64,000 nucleotides of DNA, taken from positions 1,364,001 to 1,428,000 of the forward strand of contig NZ_QCXS01000002.1 in assembly GCF_003260015.1 (NCBI RefSeq), read 5' to 3'. The position numbers were made by a program, and so were the translations under genes. Numbering within the stretch: the first letter of the stretch is position 1; the number at the start of each line of letters is the position of its first letter. This document shows, piece after piece, positions 19,437 to 27,872 of this stretch. The notes under the pieces were generated by a model. That model was not told the DNA's origin. It saw only the letters and a list, made by a program, of their open reading frames with translations, and did not search any database. The DNA is from Nakamurella deserti (lineage in GTDB: Bacteria > Actinomycetota > Actinomycetes > Mycobacteriales > Nakamurellaceae).

Positions 19437-19466
19437 CGGGGTGGACCGCGCGTGCGGTCCACCCCG
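19437..19466 (-). terminator. Hairpin between the fructose EIIBC gene and ptsH
   Basis: CGGGGTGGACCGC, loop GCGT, and GCGGTCCACCCCG form a perfect 13-bp stem 18 bases after the EIIBC stop. It lacks a T-tract, so it may be a partial terminator or a processing/stabilising element between the sugar-specific and general PTS genes. Confidence 0.65.
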
Positions 19467-19484
19467 GGAGACGACGGTCACACC

Positions 19485-20993
19485 CTATGCTGCGACCGCG
19501 ACGCTCTTCTCGTCGGCCGCCAGGGTCTTGCGCTGCTTGTTGCTCATCAGCAGCACGACGAGGGCGGCGGTGATGAGCGTGCCGATGACCAGCGCCAGCA
19601 GGAACAGGAACGGGCTGGTGATCAGCGGGGTGACCCAGATGCCACCGTGCGGGGCCCGCACGCCGGACCCGAAGGCCATGATCAGCGCGCCGGTGACGCC
19701 GCCGCCGACCATCGAGGACGGGATGACCACCAGCGGGTGCGCCGCCGCGAACGGGATGGCGCCCTCGGAGATGAAGGACAGCCCGAGCAGCCAGGCGGCC
19801 TTGCCGTTCTCGCGCTCCACCGGGGTGAAGAGCTTGCTGCGCACGGTGGTGGCCAGGGCCATGCCCAGCGGCGGCACCATGCCCGAGCCCATGACCGCGG
19901 CCATGATCTGGAACTGGATGGTGTTGCCCGACGCCGCCGCGGCGGAGGCCAGGCCGGTGGTGGCGAAGACGTAGGCGGTCTTGTTGAGCGGGCCACCGAG
20001 GTCGAAGCACATCATCAGGCCGAGGATGAGGCCCAGGACCACGGCGCTGCCGGTCCCCAGACCCTGCAGCCAGGTGGTCAGGCTGTCCAGGATCCACTTG
20101 AGCGGACGGCCGAGGATCAGGATCATCACCAGGCCGGTGATGAGGGTGGCCAGCAGCGGTGTGACCACGACCGGCATCACGCCGCGCACGCCCTTGGCGA
20201 CCTTCCACCCGGAGATCCACCGGGCCAGGAAACCGGCCAGGAAACCGGTGACGAGCGCACCCAGGAAGCCGGCCCCGACGAGACCGGCGACCGCACCACC
20301 GGCGAAGCCGGGGACGAGGCCGGGCCGGTCGGCGATGGCGTAGGCGATGTAGCCGGAGAGCGCGGGCAGCAGGAAGGCGAAGGTCAACTGACCGAGCGTC
20401 AGCAGCAGCGCACCCCAGTAGCGGTGGTCGCCCCACTGGAAGTCGGTGGCCACCATGGCCTGGCTGATGCCGCCCGACTCGGGTGCCAGCGCGATCTCCC
20501 AGCCACCGATCATGAAGCCGAGGGCGATGAGGATGCCACCGGCCGCGACGAACGGGATCATGTACGACACGCCGGTCATCAGGTACTGCCGGATGCGGCT
20601 GCCACCGCGCACCGGCTCCGGCCGCGCGGCCGGGTGCGGTGTGGCGGCGGCGACGGAGGTGGCCGCGGCCTGCGGGTTGGCGCGGGCGGCCTCGACGGCG
20701 GCGACCGCCTGGGCGATGACGCCCTTCGCGTCGTGCACGCCCTTCTTGACGCCGACGTCGACGGTGGGCTTGCCGGCGAACCGCTCCTTGTCACGGACCT
20801 CCAGGTCCGCGGCGAAGATGACGGCGTCGGCCTCGGCGATCAGCTCGGGATCGAGCGGGATGGTGCCCGCCGAGCCCTGCGTCTCGACGACCATCTCGTG
20901 ACCCTGGGCCTTGGCCTCCTGCTCGAGGGCCTCGGCGGCCATGTAGGTGTGCGCGATCCCCGTCGGACACGAGGAGACCCCGACGAACTTCAT
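19485..20993 (-). CDS. fruA: PTS fructose transporter subunit IIBC
   Basis: A 502-residue fructose permease that phosphorylates sugar during import, giving fructose 1-phosphate. The N-terminal IIB domain carries phosphocysteine Cys9 in SSCPTGIAHT. An Ala/Pro linker (about 105-125) leads into the IIC membrane domain, with some ten helices and the conserved GGPLNKTAY, SEGAIPFAAAHP and APHGGIWV loops. EIIA is a separate gene just upstream (ATGA overlap at 20990-20993). It acts in the inner membrane with EIIA, HPr and enzyme I of this cluster. Confidence 0.95.
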   Translation of the reverse strand: MKFVGVSSCPTGIAHTYMAAEALEQEAKAQGHEMVVETQGSAGTIPLDPELIAEADAVIFAADLEVRDKERFAGKPTVDVGVKKGVHDAKGVIAQAVAAVEAARANPQAAATSVAAATPHPAARPEPVRGGSRIRQYLMTGVSYMIPFVAAGGILIALGFMIGGWEIALAPESGGISQAMVATDFQWGDHRYWGALLLTLGQLTFAFLLPALSGYIAYAIADRPGLVPGFAGGAVAGLVGAGFLGALVTGFLAGFLARWISGWKVAKGVRGVMPVVVTPLLATLITGLVMILILGRPLKWILDSLTTWLQGLGTGSAVVLGLILGLMMCFDLGGPLNKTAYVFATTGLASAAAASGNTIQFQIMAAVMGSGMVPPLGMALATTVRSKLFTPVERENGKAAWLLGLSFISEGAIPFAAAHPLVVIPSSMVGGGVTGALIMAFGSGVRAPHGGIWVTPLITSPFLFLLALVIGTLITAALVVLLMSNKQRKTLAADEKSVAVAA

Positions 20994-21445
20994 GAGACGA
21001 CGACCTCTCGGGACACGATGTCGGCGACTTCCTGGGCGTCGGCGGCGTTGAGCAGCGACGACCGGAAGGAGTCGTGCACCAGCCGGCGGGCCAGCGAGGC
21101 CAGGATCTTCAGGTGCTCGGAGCCGCCGCTGGCGGGCGCCGCGATGAGGAAGATCAGGTTTGCGGGGCCGTCGGGGGCACCGAAGTCCACGCCCGCCGGG
21201 ACGCGGCCGACCGCCAGGCTCGGCACGGTGACGTGCTCGGAGCGGGCGTGCGGGAGGCCGACGCCGCCGGGCATGCCGGTGGCCATCTGCGCCTCGCGGG
21301 CCCGCACGTCGGCGTGGAAGCCGTCGGCGTCGGTCACGCGACCGGCGGCAGCCATCAGGTTGATGAGCTGGCGGGTGACGTCGTCGCGGTCGGTGCCGGT
21401 CAGATCGATGCCCACGAGTTCGGGGGTGATCAGCGGAGTGCTCAT
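20990..21445 (-). CDS. PTS fructose transporter subunit IIA
   Basis: A 151-residue PTS_EIIA_2 domain protein relaying phosphate from HPr to the IIB cysteine. The active His66 sits in GVGLPHARSE, and the C-terminal LKILASLARRL helix is typical. The ATG at 21445 overlaps the fruK stop by four bases (21442-21445). In many actinomycetes EIIA, B and C form one protein; here IIA is separate. Confidence 0.95.
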   Translation of the reverse strand: MSTPLITPELVGIDLTGTDRDDVTRQLINLMAAAGRVTDADGFHADVRAREAQMATGMPGGVGLPHARSEHVTVPSLAVGRVPAGVDFGAPDGPANLIFLIAAPASGGSEHLKILASLARRLVHDSFRSSLLNAADAQEVADIVSREVVVS

Positions 21446-22419
21446 ACGTGTAGCTCCTTCAGTGGTAGGGCTGAGTCGGGTTCGGCCACGACGGTCACCG
21501 CGGCCCGGTCGATCTGCTCGGGGCCGGGAGCGGCGCTCCCGGGTAGTAGGACAGCCGCGCGTCCCCAGGCGATGGCTGTACGGAGGGCATCCGCGGGGTC
21601 GTGGTCGGGGTCGGCGGCGACGCTGAGGTAGCCGGCCAGGGTGGTGTCGCCGGCTCCGACGGTGGAGAGCGGCGTCAGGGGCGGGCCCGCGGCCCACCAC
21701 GTGTGCGTGGCGGTCACGAGCAGGGCGCCGGCCGCTCCGAGGCTGACCAGGGCGGTGTCGATGGCGCCGTGCGGTCCGCCGGCCATGACCTCGCGGGCGC
21801 CGTCGACGACCTCACCGACGGTGGTCAGCTCGCGGCCGAGGAGGTCACCGAGTTCCTCCTCGTTGGGCTTGATCAGGGTCATCCCACCGGCCGCCGCGGC
21901 GGCGGCGAACGGCTCCCCGGACGTGTCCAACGCGAACCGCACCCCCTTGGACGTGGCCCGGTCGGCGACCTGGACGTAGAAGTCGGCGCCGACCCCGGCC
22001 GGGAGACTACCGGCTCCGACGACCCAGCTGACGTCGCCGCTCAGGTGCGTGTCGACCGCGGCGAGCAGCGCCTCGCGCTCGTCGCCGGACAGGGTGGGGC
22101 CGGGTGCGTTGATCTTGGTGGTCTCCCCCGCCGCGTCGACCAGGGTGATGTTGCTGCGGATCGTGCCCGCGATCGGGACGGGTTCGACCGCAACGTGTCT
22201 GGCGGCGAGCTCGGAGGTCAGCAGCGCGCCGTCGGGACCACCGGCCGGGAACACCGCGACGGTGTCGACCCCGTGCAGCACGAACGCCCGCGAGATGTTG
22301 ATGCCCTTGCCGCCGGCGTCCAGGTGCGCACGCAGCGCCCGGTTGACCTCGCCGACCTCGAGCTCGGCGACGTCCAGTGCCCGGTCGACGCTGGGATTGG
22401 GGGTCACGGTCAGGATCAT
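21442..22419 (-). CDS. fruK: 1-phosphofructokinase
   Basis: A 325-residue PfkB-fold kinase that phosphorylates fructose 1-phosphate to fructose 1,6-bisphosphate, completing fructose entry into glycolysis. TVTPNPSVDR at the N terminus, DAGGKGINISR (34-44) for substrate binding, and STVGAGDTTLAGYL with catalytic Asp258 are seen. It overlaps fruR upstream and EIIA downstream by four bases each, so the genes are tightly coupled. The regulator FruR is expected to respond to this enzyme's substrate. Confidence 0.96.
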   Translation of the reverse strand: MILTVTPNPSVDRALDVAELEVGEVNRALRAHLDAGGKGINISRAFVLHGVDTVAVFPAGGPDGALLTSELAARHVAVEPVPIAGTIRSNITLVDAAGETTKINAPGPTLSGDEREALLAAVDTHLSGDVSWVVGAGSLPAGVGADFYVQVADRATSKGVRFALDTSGEPFAAAAAAGGMTLIKPNEEELGDLLGRELTTVGEVVDGAREVMAGGPHGAIDTALVSLGAAGALLVTATHTWWAAGPPLTPLSTVGAGDTTLAGYLSVAADPDHDPADALRTAIAWGRAAVLLPGSAAPGPEQIDRAAVTVVAEPDSALPLKELHV

Positions 22420-23177
22420 GCGCGCACCACTCTCGGGCCGGCGACCTCGATGTCCGACGCGGTCTCCGCGTCGAGATCGCTGTCGGTGATGATGGTGTCG
22501 ACCTCGTCCAGGCCCGACACCCGGGCGAACTCGGTGCGTCCGAACTTGCTGTGGTCGGCGAGCACGACGGTGCGCCGGGCGGCTCGGGCGAGCGCCCGTT
22601 TGACCTGCGCCTCACCGAGATCCGGCGTGGTCAGGCCACGCTCGGTGGTGATGCCGTTGATCCCGAGGAAGGCGACGTCGACGCTGACGTCGGCGATGTT
22701 GCGCAACGCCCAGTCGCCGACGGCGGCCAACGTGATGCCCCGGACGATGCCGCCGAGCAGGTGCAGCGTGATGTTGGCGTAACCGGCCAGAGCCGAGGCG
22801 ACCGGCAGCGAATGGGTGACGACGGTGAACTTCCGGTCAGTGGGCAGCAGGCTGGCCAGCCGGACCGTCGTCGTGCCGGCGTCGAGGATCAGCGAGCCAC
22901 CGTCCGGGAGTTCGTCGAGCGCGGCCTTGCCGATGCGGTCCTTCTCGGCGGAGAACTGGTTCTCCCGCATGGCGACGTTAGGTTCGAAGCCGAAGCGCTC
23001 CACCGGCATCGCGCCGCCGTGCACACGCCGCAGCACGCCGAGACGCTCCAGGGCGGTCAGATCGCGGCGCACGGTCTCCGGGGTGACGTCCATCCGGGTG
23101 GCCAGCGCGAGGACCTCCACACGGCCCAGCGACCGTGCGGCCTGCAGGATCTGCGCCTGCCGCTCCGCTGCGTACAC
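22416..23177 (-). CDS. fruR: DeoR-family fructose operon regulator
   Basis: A 253-residue DeoR repressor, first gene of the fructose operon. The N-terminal winged helix-turn-helix (RQAQILQAARSLGRVEVLALATRMDVTPETVRRDL, split over about 6-40) is followed by the DeoR C-terminal effector domain with SLILDAGTTTVRLA (about 95-108) and the FLGINGI and VVLADHSKFG blocks. The start is GTG at 23177. By analogy it represses its own operon and is released by fructose 1-phosphate. A TTGTTT direct repeat overlaps the predicted -10 element. Confidence 0.92.
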   Translation of the reverse strand: MYAAERQAQILQAARSLGRVEVLALATRMDVTPETVRRDLTALERLGVLRRVHGGAMPVERFGFEPNVAMRENQFSAEKDRIGKAALDELPDGGSLILDAGTTTVRLASLLPTDRKFTVVTHSLPVASALAGYANITLHLLGGIVRGITLAAVGDWALRNIADVSVDVAFLGINGITTERGLTTPDLGEAQVKRALARAARRTVVLADHSKFGRTEFARVSGLDEVDTIITDSDLDAETASDIEVAGPRVVRA

Positions 23178-23260
23178 CCCGACTCCGTCGTCTGTGCGTG
23201 TGTGGCACCTCGAGTGCCACCGACCGTCCGTGCGCAGGTCATCGTCCGCGTGATGTCTGC

Positions 23261-23296
23261 TTGTTTTTGTTTAGTCCCGTTCATGTGGGAAGTCAA
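23261..23296 (-). promoter_or_regulatory. Predicted promoter and operator of the fructose operon
   Basis: On the minus strand, -35 TTGACT (23296-23291), a 17-base spacer and -10 TAAACA (23273-23268) lie about 90 bases upstream of fruR. The plus strand reads TTGTTTTTGTTT at 23261-23272, a direct repeat of TTGTTT overlapping the -10. It is the only AT-rich stretch in the region and a natural site for FruR autoregulation. The assignment is by eye. Confidence 0.5.
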
Positions 23297-23438
23297 CGCG
23301 AATACGGTCCGGATCACTCGTTCGGCGTATCCACTGGCTCACCCAGCGCTTCGTTGGTCATTGTCTACCCAGACGGCAGGTTCGGCGCGTCAGCCGCCGA
23401 CCCGATCGGGCGGTGCGGACGGGGCGCAGCGCGGCCGC

Positions 23439-24572
23439 TCAGCGCGACACGGCCCGCCCGATGATGACGCTCATGATCTCGTTGGTGCCTTCGAGGATCT
23501 GGTGCACCCGCAGGTCGCGCACGATCTTCTCGATGCCGTACTCGGAGAGGTAGCCGTAGCCGCCGTGCAGCTGCAACGCGCGGTTGGCCACCTCGAACCC
23601 CACGTCGGTGACGAACTTCTTGGCCATCGCGGCCAGCTCGACCTGACGGGGATCGCGGGAGTCCAGCGCGGCTGCCGCGCGCCACAGCAGCAACCGGGCC
23701 GCCTCCAACTGGGTGGCCATGTCGGCGAGCGCGAACTGCAGGGCCTGAAACGAGGTCAGATCACTGCCGAAGGCCCGCCGCTGCTTCATGTAGGCGACGG
23801 CCCGGTCGAACGCCGCCTGCGCACCGCCGAGTGAGCACGCGGCGATGTTGATGCGACCGCCGTTCAGTCCGCGCATGGCCAGCCGGAAGCCGTCGCCCTC
23901 GCCGCCGAGCCGGTTCGCCGCCGGCACCAGGACCTCGTCCAGGATGACCTGCCGGGTCGGCTGGGCACGCCACCCCATCTTGGCCTCGTTCGGCCCGAAC
24001 GACAGGCCGGGCATGTCCTTCTCCACCACGAACGCCGAGATGCCGTGCGAGCCCTCGTTGCTCGTGCGGGCCATCACGATGTAGACGTCGGTCGCGCCGG
24101 CGCCGGAGATGAACTGCTTCACCCCGGTGAGGACGTAGCCGTCGTCGGTGGGGACGGCGCGGGTGGTCAGGTTGCCGGCGTCCGACCCGACCCCGGGTTC
24201 GGTGAGGCAGTAGCTGCCCAGGTCCTCCATCGAGCACAGTCGCGGCAACCAACGGGCCCGTTGCTCGACCGTGCCGTGGGCGTCGATCATCCAGCCGACC
24301 ATGTTGTGGATCGACAGGTACGCCGCGACCGTCGGACATCCCGTCGACAGCGTCTCGAAGATGAGCGCGGCGTCGACGCGGCTCAGCGCCGAGCCACCGT
24401 GCTCCTCGGCGATGTAGATGCCACCGAGACCGAGATCGGCGCTCCTGCGGAGGGTCTCGACCGGGAAGTGCTTCTCGGCGTCCCACCGGAGGGCGTGTGG
24501 GGCGATCTCCCGATCGGAGAAGTCCCGGCAGGCCTCCACGATCGCCCGCTGGTCGTCGGTCATGTCGAACAT
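23439..24572 (-). CDS. Acyl-CoA dehydrogenase (isobutyryl-CoA dehydrogenase-like)
   Basis: A 377-residue FAD enzyme that introduces a 2,3 double bond into acyl-CoA. Seen: YCLTEPGVGSDAGN in the flavin/substrate region, KQFISGAG, the RxFGxxL-type block RRAFGSDLTSFQALQF, and the C-terminal HQILEGTNEIM with the catalytic-base candidate Glu361. The pattern most resembles ACAD8-type branched-chain enzymes, suggesting valine or isobutyrate breakdown; that substrate is inference. The ATG at 24572 is preferred to one 96 bases upstream because the conserved domain begins there. It is divergent from the LLM monooxygenase gene. Confidence 0.92.
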   Translation of the reverse strand: MFDMTDDQRAIVEACRDFSDREIAPHALRWDAEKHFPVETLRRSADLGLGGIYIAEEHGGSALSRVDAALIFETLSTGCPTVAAYLSIHNMVGWMIDAHGTVEQRARWLPRLCSMEDLGSYCLTEPGVGSDAGNLTTRAVPTDDGYVLTGVKQFISGAGATDVYIVMARTSNEGSHGISAFVVEKDMPGLSFGPNEAKMGWRAQPTRQVILDEVLVPAANRLGGEGDGFRLAMRGLNGGRINIAACSLGGAQAAFDRAVAYMKQRRAFGSDLTSFQALQFALADMATQLEAARLLLWRAAAALDSRDPRQVELAAMAKKFVTDVGFEVANRALQLHGGYGYLSEYGIEKIVRDLRVHQILEGTNEIMSVIIGRAVSR

Positions 24573-24658
24573 CGCCGCGCCGTCCTCTCCGTCCGTCCGC
24601 TCGCCGTCGAGCTCGCGACGGATTCGACAGTGGTTCCGATACTCGGACATCCTACTGC

Positions 24659-24688
24659 TTGACGACATGGAAGGCGCCGGCCTATTGG
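24659..24688 (+). promoter_or_regulatory. Candidate promoter of the LLM monooxygenase gene
   Basis: TTGACG (24659-24664), 18 bases, then TATTGG (24683-24688). It points toward the start at 24722 and lies in the divergent region shared with the acyl-CoA dehydrogenase gene. Prediction by eye only. Confidence 0.4.
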
Positions 24689-24721
24689 AATACCCCCGTC
24701 GGAGGCGCCGTTGACCCCGAC

Positions 24722-25723
24722 ATGACCGTGCCGCTCTCCGTCCTCGAACTCTCCCCCGTCGCGAAAGCCGCCGGTGCGGCAGGCGGCGCCGAAGCCCTGC
24801 GCCACACCACCGAGTTGGCGCGCCGGACCGAGGAGTTCGGCTACCGGCGGTTCTGGGTGGCCGAGCACCACAACATGCCCGGTATCGCCAGCTCCTCGCC
24901 GGCGGTGCTGCTGGCCCACCTGGCCGCGCACACGAGCACGATCTCGCTGGGGTCCGGTGGGGTCATGCTGCCCAACCACGCCCCGCTGGTGATCGCCGAG
25001 CAGTTCGGAATGCTCGCCGCTCTGCACCCCGGCCGGATCGACCTCGGGATCGGCCGCGCTCCGGGCGCCGACCAGCGCACGGCGATGGCCCTGCGCCGGA
25101 CGGTGGAGGGGCTGTCGGCGGAGGACTTCCCGCAGGAACTGGCCGAGGTCATCGGCATGCTGGACGGTGACCCGGCCCGGTTGATGGCCGTGCCGCAGGC
25201 CGAGACGCCGCCGCAGATCTGGCTTCTCGGGTCGAGCGGCTACAGCGCCCAGCTCGCCGGCCACCTCGGGCTGCCGTTCTCCTTCGCGCACCACTTCTCC
25301 AGCCGCAACACCGAGCCGGCGTTGGCGTTGTACCGCGAGAGCTTCCAGCCGTCCCGCTGGCTGTCGGCGCCGCACGCGATGGTGGCGGTGAACGCCGTGG
25401 CGGCCGACACCGACGAGCACGCCGCCTATCTGGCCAAGCCCGGACTGCTGTCGTTCCTGCGGCTGCGGTCGGGCCGCCCCCAGGCGATGGACTCCCCCGC
25501 CGTCGCGGCGGAGTACGAGTTCGACGCCTTCGAGGAGGACTTCGCGGCCGAGCGCCGGGTGGGCCAGGCCCTCGGGTCGCCGGACACCGTCCGGCGTCAA
25601 CTCGGCGAGCTGCTCGAGCGCACCCGGGCCGACGAGCTGATGATCACCTCGCAGGTCTACGACATCGAGGACCGGGTGCGGTCGTACGAGTTGATCGCCA
25701 AGATCGCCGCCGACGGCTTCTGA
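24722..25723 (+). CDS. LLM class flavin-dependent oxidoreductase
   Basis: A 333-residue luciferase-like protein of the short YhbW/MsnO8-type group. It starts with PLSVLELSPVAKAAGAAGGAEALRHT and shows FWVAEHHNMPGIASSSPAVL (about 40-59), GSGGVMLPNHAPLVIAEQFG (76-95) and LGIGRAPGAD. It would use FMN or F420; neither can be told from sequence. The ATG at 24722 lies downstream of a candidate promoter. It ends 62 bases before a MetF-like gene on the same strand, so the two may be cotranscribed. Confidence 0.9.
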   Translation: MTVPLSVLELSPVAKAAGAAGGAEALRHTTELARRTEEFGYRRFWVAEHHNMPGIASSSPAVLLAHLAAHTSTISLGSGGVMLPNHAPLVIAEQFGMLAALHPGRIDLGIGRAPGADQRTAMALRRTVEGLSAEDFPQELAEVIGMLDGDPARLMAVPQAETPPQIWLLGSSGYSAQLAGHLGLPFSFAHHFSSRNTEPALALYRESFQPSRWLSAPHAMVAVNAVAADTDEHAAYLAKPGLLSFLRLRSGRPQAMDSPAVAAEYEFDAFEEDFAAERRVGQALGSPDTVRRQLGELLERTRADELMITSQVYDIEDRVRSYELIAKIAADGF

Positions 25724-25785
25724 GCACGCCGCGTGCCGCCGGTCCGCCGACGTCGTCGGCGGGCCGCGCCGTCTAGGGTCGGCGG

Positions 25786-26706
25786 GTGGATCTTGTGGAG
25801 CGGTTGCGTACGGGTGAAGGCGGCTTCCTCTGCTTCGGGATCACCCCGCCGAGGGCCTCGGCGGCGCCCGACGACCTCCGCCGCATCGCGGACGCGACGG
25901 CGGGCCGCCTGCGGTCGCTGGATCCGGACGGCGTCGTCCTCTACGACATCCTCGACGAACAGGACCGCAACCCGGCCGAGCGGCCGTTCCCGTTCCGGTC
26001 GACCCTCGATCCGGGTGACTACCTGACCGGCCACCTCACCGGCTGGCGGAAGCCGGCGGTCGTGTACCGCGCGGTCGGCAAGCACACCCAGTCCGACCTG
26101 CGCACCTGGATGCAGGACCAGCCCGTCGACCGGGTCGCGACGGTGCTGGTGGGCGCGTCCTCCCGGCAGCGTCCCGGCCTCACGTCGTTGCCGCGCGCCC
26201 ACGAACTGCGGCGACAGGTGCGGCCCGACCTCGTCACCGGCGCCGTCGCGATCCCCGAGCGCCACGACGACCGGGGGGACGAGCACCTCCGGATGCTGGA
26301 CAAGCAGGACGCCGGGTGCTCGTTCTTCGTCAGCCAGGTCCTCTACAACGCCGACGCCGCCAAGAACCTCGTGTCGGACTACCGGGACGAGTGCGACGCC
26401 CGTGGGGTGGCGCCGCGCCCCGTCGTCTGGACGCTGTCGGTCTGCGGGTCGCTGAAGACACTCGAGTTCCTGGGCTGGCTCGGCGTCCACGTGCCACGGT
26501 GGATGCAGCGCGATCTGCACCGCTCGGACGACACGCTGGCGGCGTCGATGACCCACGCCCGCGTCGTCGGACTCGACATCCTCACCTACTGCCGGCGTCT
26601 GGGGGTACCGGTGGGGATCAACGTCGAGAGCGTCTCCACCCGCCGGGTGGAGATCGAGGCGGCCATCCAGCTGGCGACGGTGCTGCGGTCGGTTCTCGAC
26701 GACTGA
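25786..26706 (+). CDS. Methylenetetrahydrofolate reductase-like protein
   Basis: A 306-residue protein with the overall layout of MetF-type flavin reductases: an N-terminal strand FLCFGITPPRAS in place of the usual SFEFFPP, VVLYDILDEQDRN, and a C-terminal SVCGSLKTLEFLGWLGVHVP segment. The usual N-terminal Glu of SFEFFPP is not present, so classic MTHFR activity is doubtful. A related C1-carrier or flavin reaction is possible. The GTG at 25786 is the only start giving the conserved N terminus. It is probably cotranscribed with the LLM monooxygenase, which could use flavin from it; that is speculation. Confidence 0.75.
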   Translation: MDLVERLRTGEGGFLCFGITPPRASAAPDDLRRIADATAGRLRSLDPDGVVLYDILDEQDRNPAERPFPFRSTLDPGDYLTGHLTGWRKPAVVYRAVGKHTQSDLRTWMQDQPVDRVATVLVGASSRQRPGLTSLPRAHELRRQVRPDLVTGAVAIPERHDDRGDEHLRMLDKQDAGCSFFVSQVLYNADAAKNLVSDYRDECDARGVAPRPVVWTLSVCGSLKTLEFLGWLGVHVPRWMQRDLHRSDDTLAASMTHARVVGLDILTYCRRLGVPVGINVESVSTRRVEIEAAIQLATVLRSVLDD

Positions 26707-26766
26707 CGCCGTGAGCCGACGGGCTCCGCCCTGACCCGGCGGCGCTCTGGTGGCGGTCCCGACCCG

Positions 26767-26791
26767 CCGGACGGGAACTGCACCCGTCCGG
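26767..26791. terminator. Bidirectional terminator between convergent genes
   Basis: CCGGACGGG, a 7-base loop AACTGCA, and CCCGTCCGG form a perfect 9-bp stem; GACC and GGTC outside it can extend the pairing. It lies between the MetF-like gene and the convergent Gly/Asp-rich membrane protein gene. Confidence 0.65.
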
Positions 26792-26823
26792 GGTCAGGGT
26801 CGGGCCGCCCGGGAGCACGCGGG

Positions 26824-27651
26824 TCAGAAGTCCATGCCACCGCCGAAGTCGCCACCGAAATCGCCGCCACCGAAATCGCCCCCGCCGAAGTCCCCGCCGT
26901 AGTCGCCGCCGCCGGTGTCGCCGTAGTCCCCACCGGTGTCGGCCGCACCGTCGTAGCCACTCCCGTCACCGGCATCACCGCCGCCGTCGCCTGCTCCGCC
27001 GTCGCCGCCGTCACTCGCGCCGTCCGCGTACCCGTCGGCGTAGGCGTTGCCGGCCATCCCGCCGAAGAGCGCGCTGGTGAGCATGAACGCACCGACTCCC
27101 CAGGCGCCGGCCACCAGCGCGGGCTTCCACCACGGCTCGGAGTACCAACCGCGGGGCACCGGCCGTCCCGCGACCATGCCGCCGGGGTAGAAGTTGCGGG
27201 CCGTCGACGTGGCCTCCGGCGAGGCCTCGTACTCACGTCCCTCGACCTCGACCCGCCGCTGCTCGGTGACCGCGCCGGCCTGTGCCTGCCCGGGGATGGG
27301 CGGCAGCTCGGGACCGGGATCCAGGCCGAGCGTCGTACGGGCGGCGGCGATGTAGTACAGACCCTCGTAGGCGGTCTGCTGGGCGAGCCGGTACTGCTGC
27401 ACGGTGGTCGCCTGTTCGACCTGTGACCCAGCGGCGGTGAACCGCTCCGAGGCATCGGCGATGGCCTGCTTGGCCGCGGCGTTCCCGCCGGCGTCCAACG
27501 AGTAGACCTGACCACCGAGTCGCTCCACCCAGCGGCGGGCCTCCGCCGCGGCGTCGGCCAGGGTGTTCCTGCTGTCGGAACTGCGGGACCGTGCCAGGTA
27601 GACACCACCGAGCACGATCACCGCGATGACGGCGATCCAGAACAGGGTCAC
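26824..27651 (-). CDS. Membrane protein with Gly/Asp-rich C-terminal tail
   Basis: A protein of about 275 residues. An N-terminal membrane helix (TLFWIAVIAVIVLGGVYLA, 2-20) is followed by a helical region (25-110), a second hydrophobic stretch (about 185-205), and a low-complexity tail from about residue 215 rich in GGDFGGGDFGG and DGGDGG. The start is GTG at 27651, after a possible AAAGG; the frame is open far upstream only because it shadows the ATPase gene. No family function is known to me. Such tails are usually disordered. It lies 221 bases downstream of the HerA-like ATPase gene. Confidence 0.75.
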   Translation of the reverse strand: MTLFWIAVIAVIVLGGVYLARSRSSDSRNTLADAAAEARRWVERLGGQVYSLDAGGNAAAKQAIADASERFTAAGSQVEQATTVQQYRLAQQTAYEGLYYIAAARTTLGLDPGPELPPIPGQAQAGAVTEQRRVEVEGREYEASPEATSTARNFYPGGMVAGRPVPRGWYSEPWWKPALVAGAWGVGAFMLTSALFGGMAGNAYADGYADGASDGGDGGAGDGGGDAGDGSGYDGAADTGGDYGDTGGGDYGGDFGGGDFGGGDFGGDFGGGMDF

Positions 27652-27872
27652 GGGTGGGGCCTTTCGATTCGTCGGGTACGGGCGGGGCTGTCCGCCCGAC
27701 GTCTCGTCCCTACCCGTCGCGGCGACCAGCCGACACCCGGTCAACGCCCCGGGACGGGGCGATGGTTCCCCGACCACACCGACCGCCGCCCATCGCCGCC
27801 GCCGGCCGCACCGAACGCGTCGACCGCGGCCACCGCGCCGACCCCGCCGACCGCTGCGCCGACCGCGATCGA

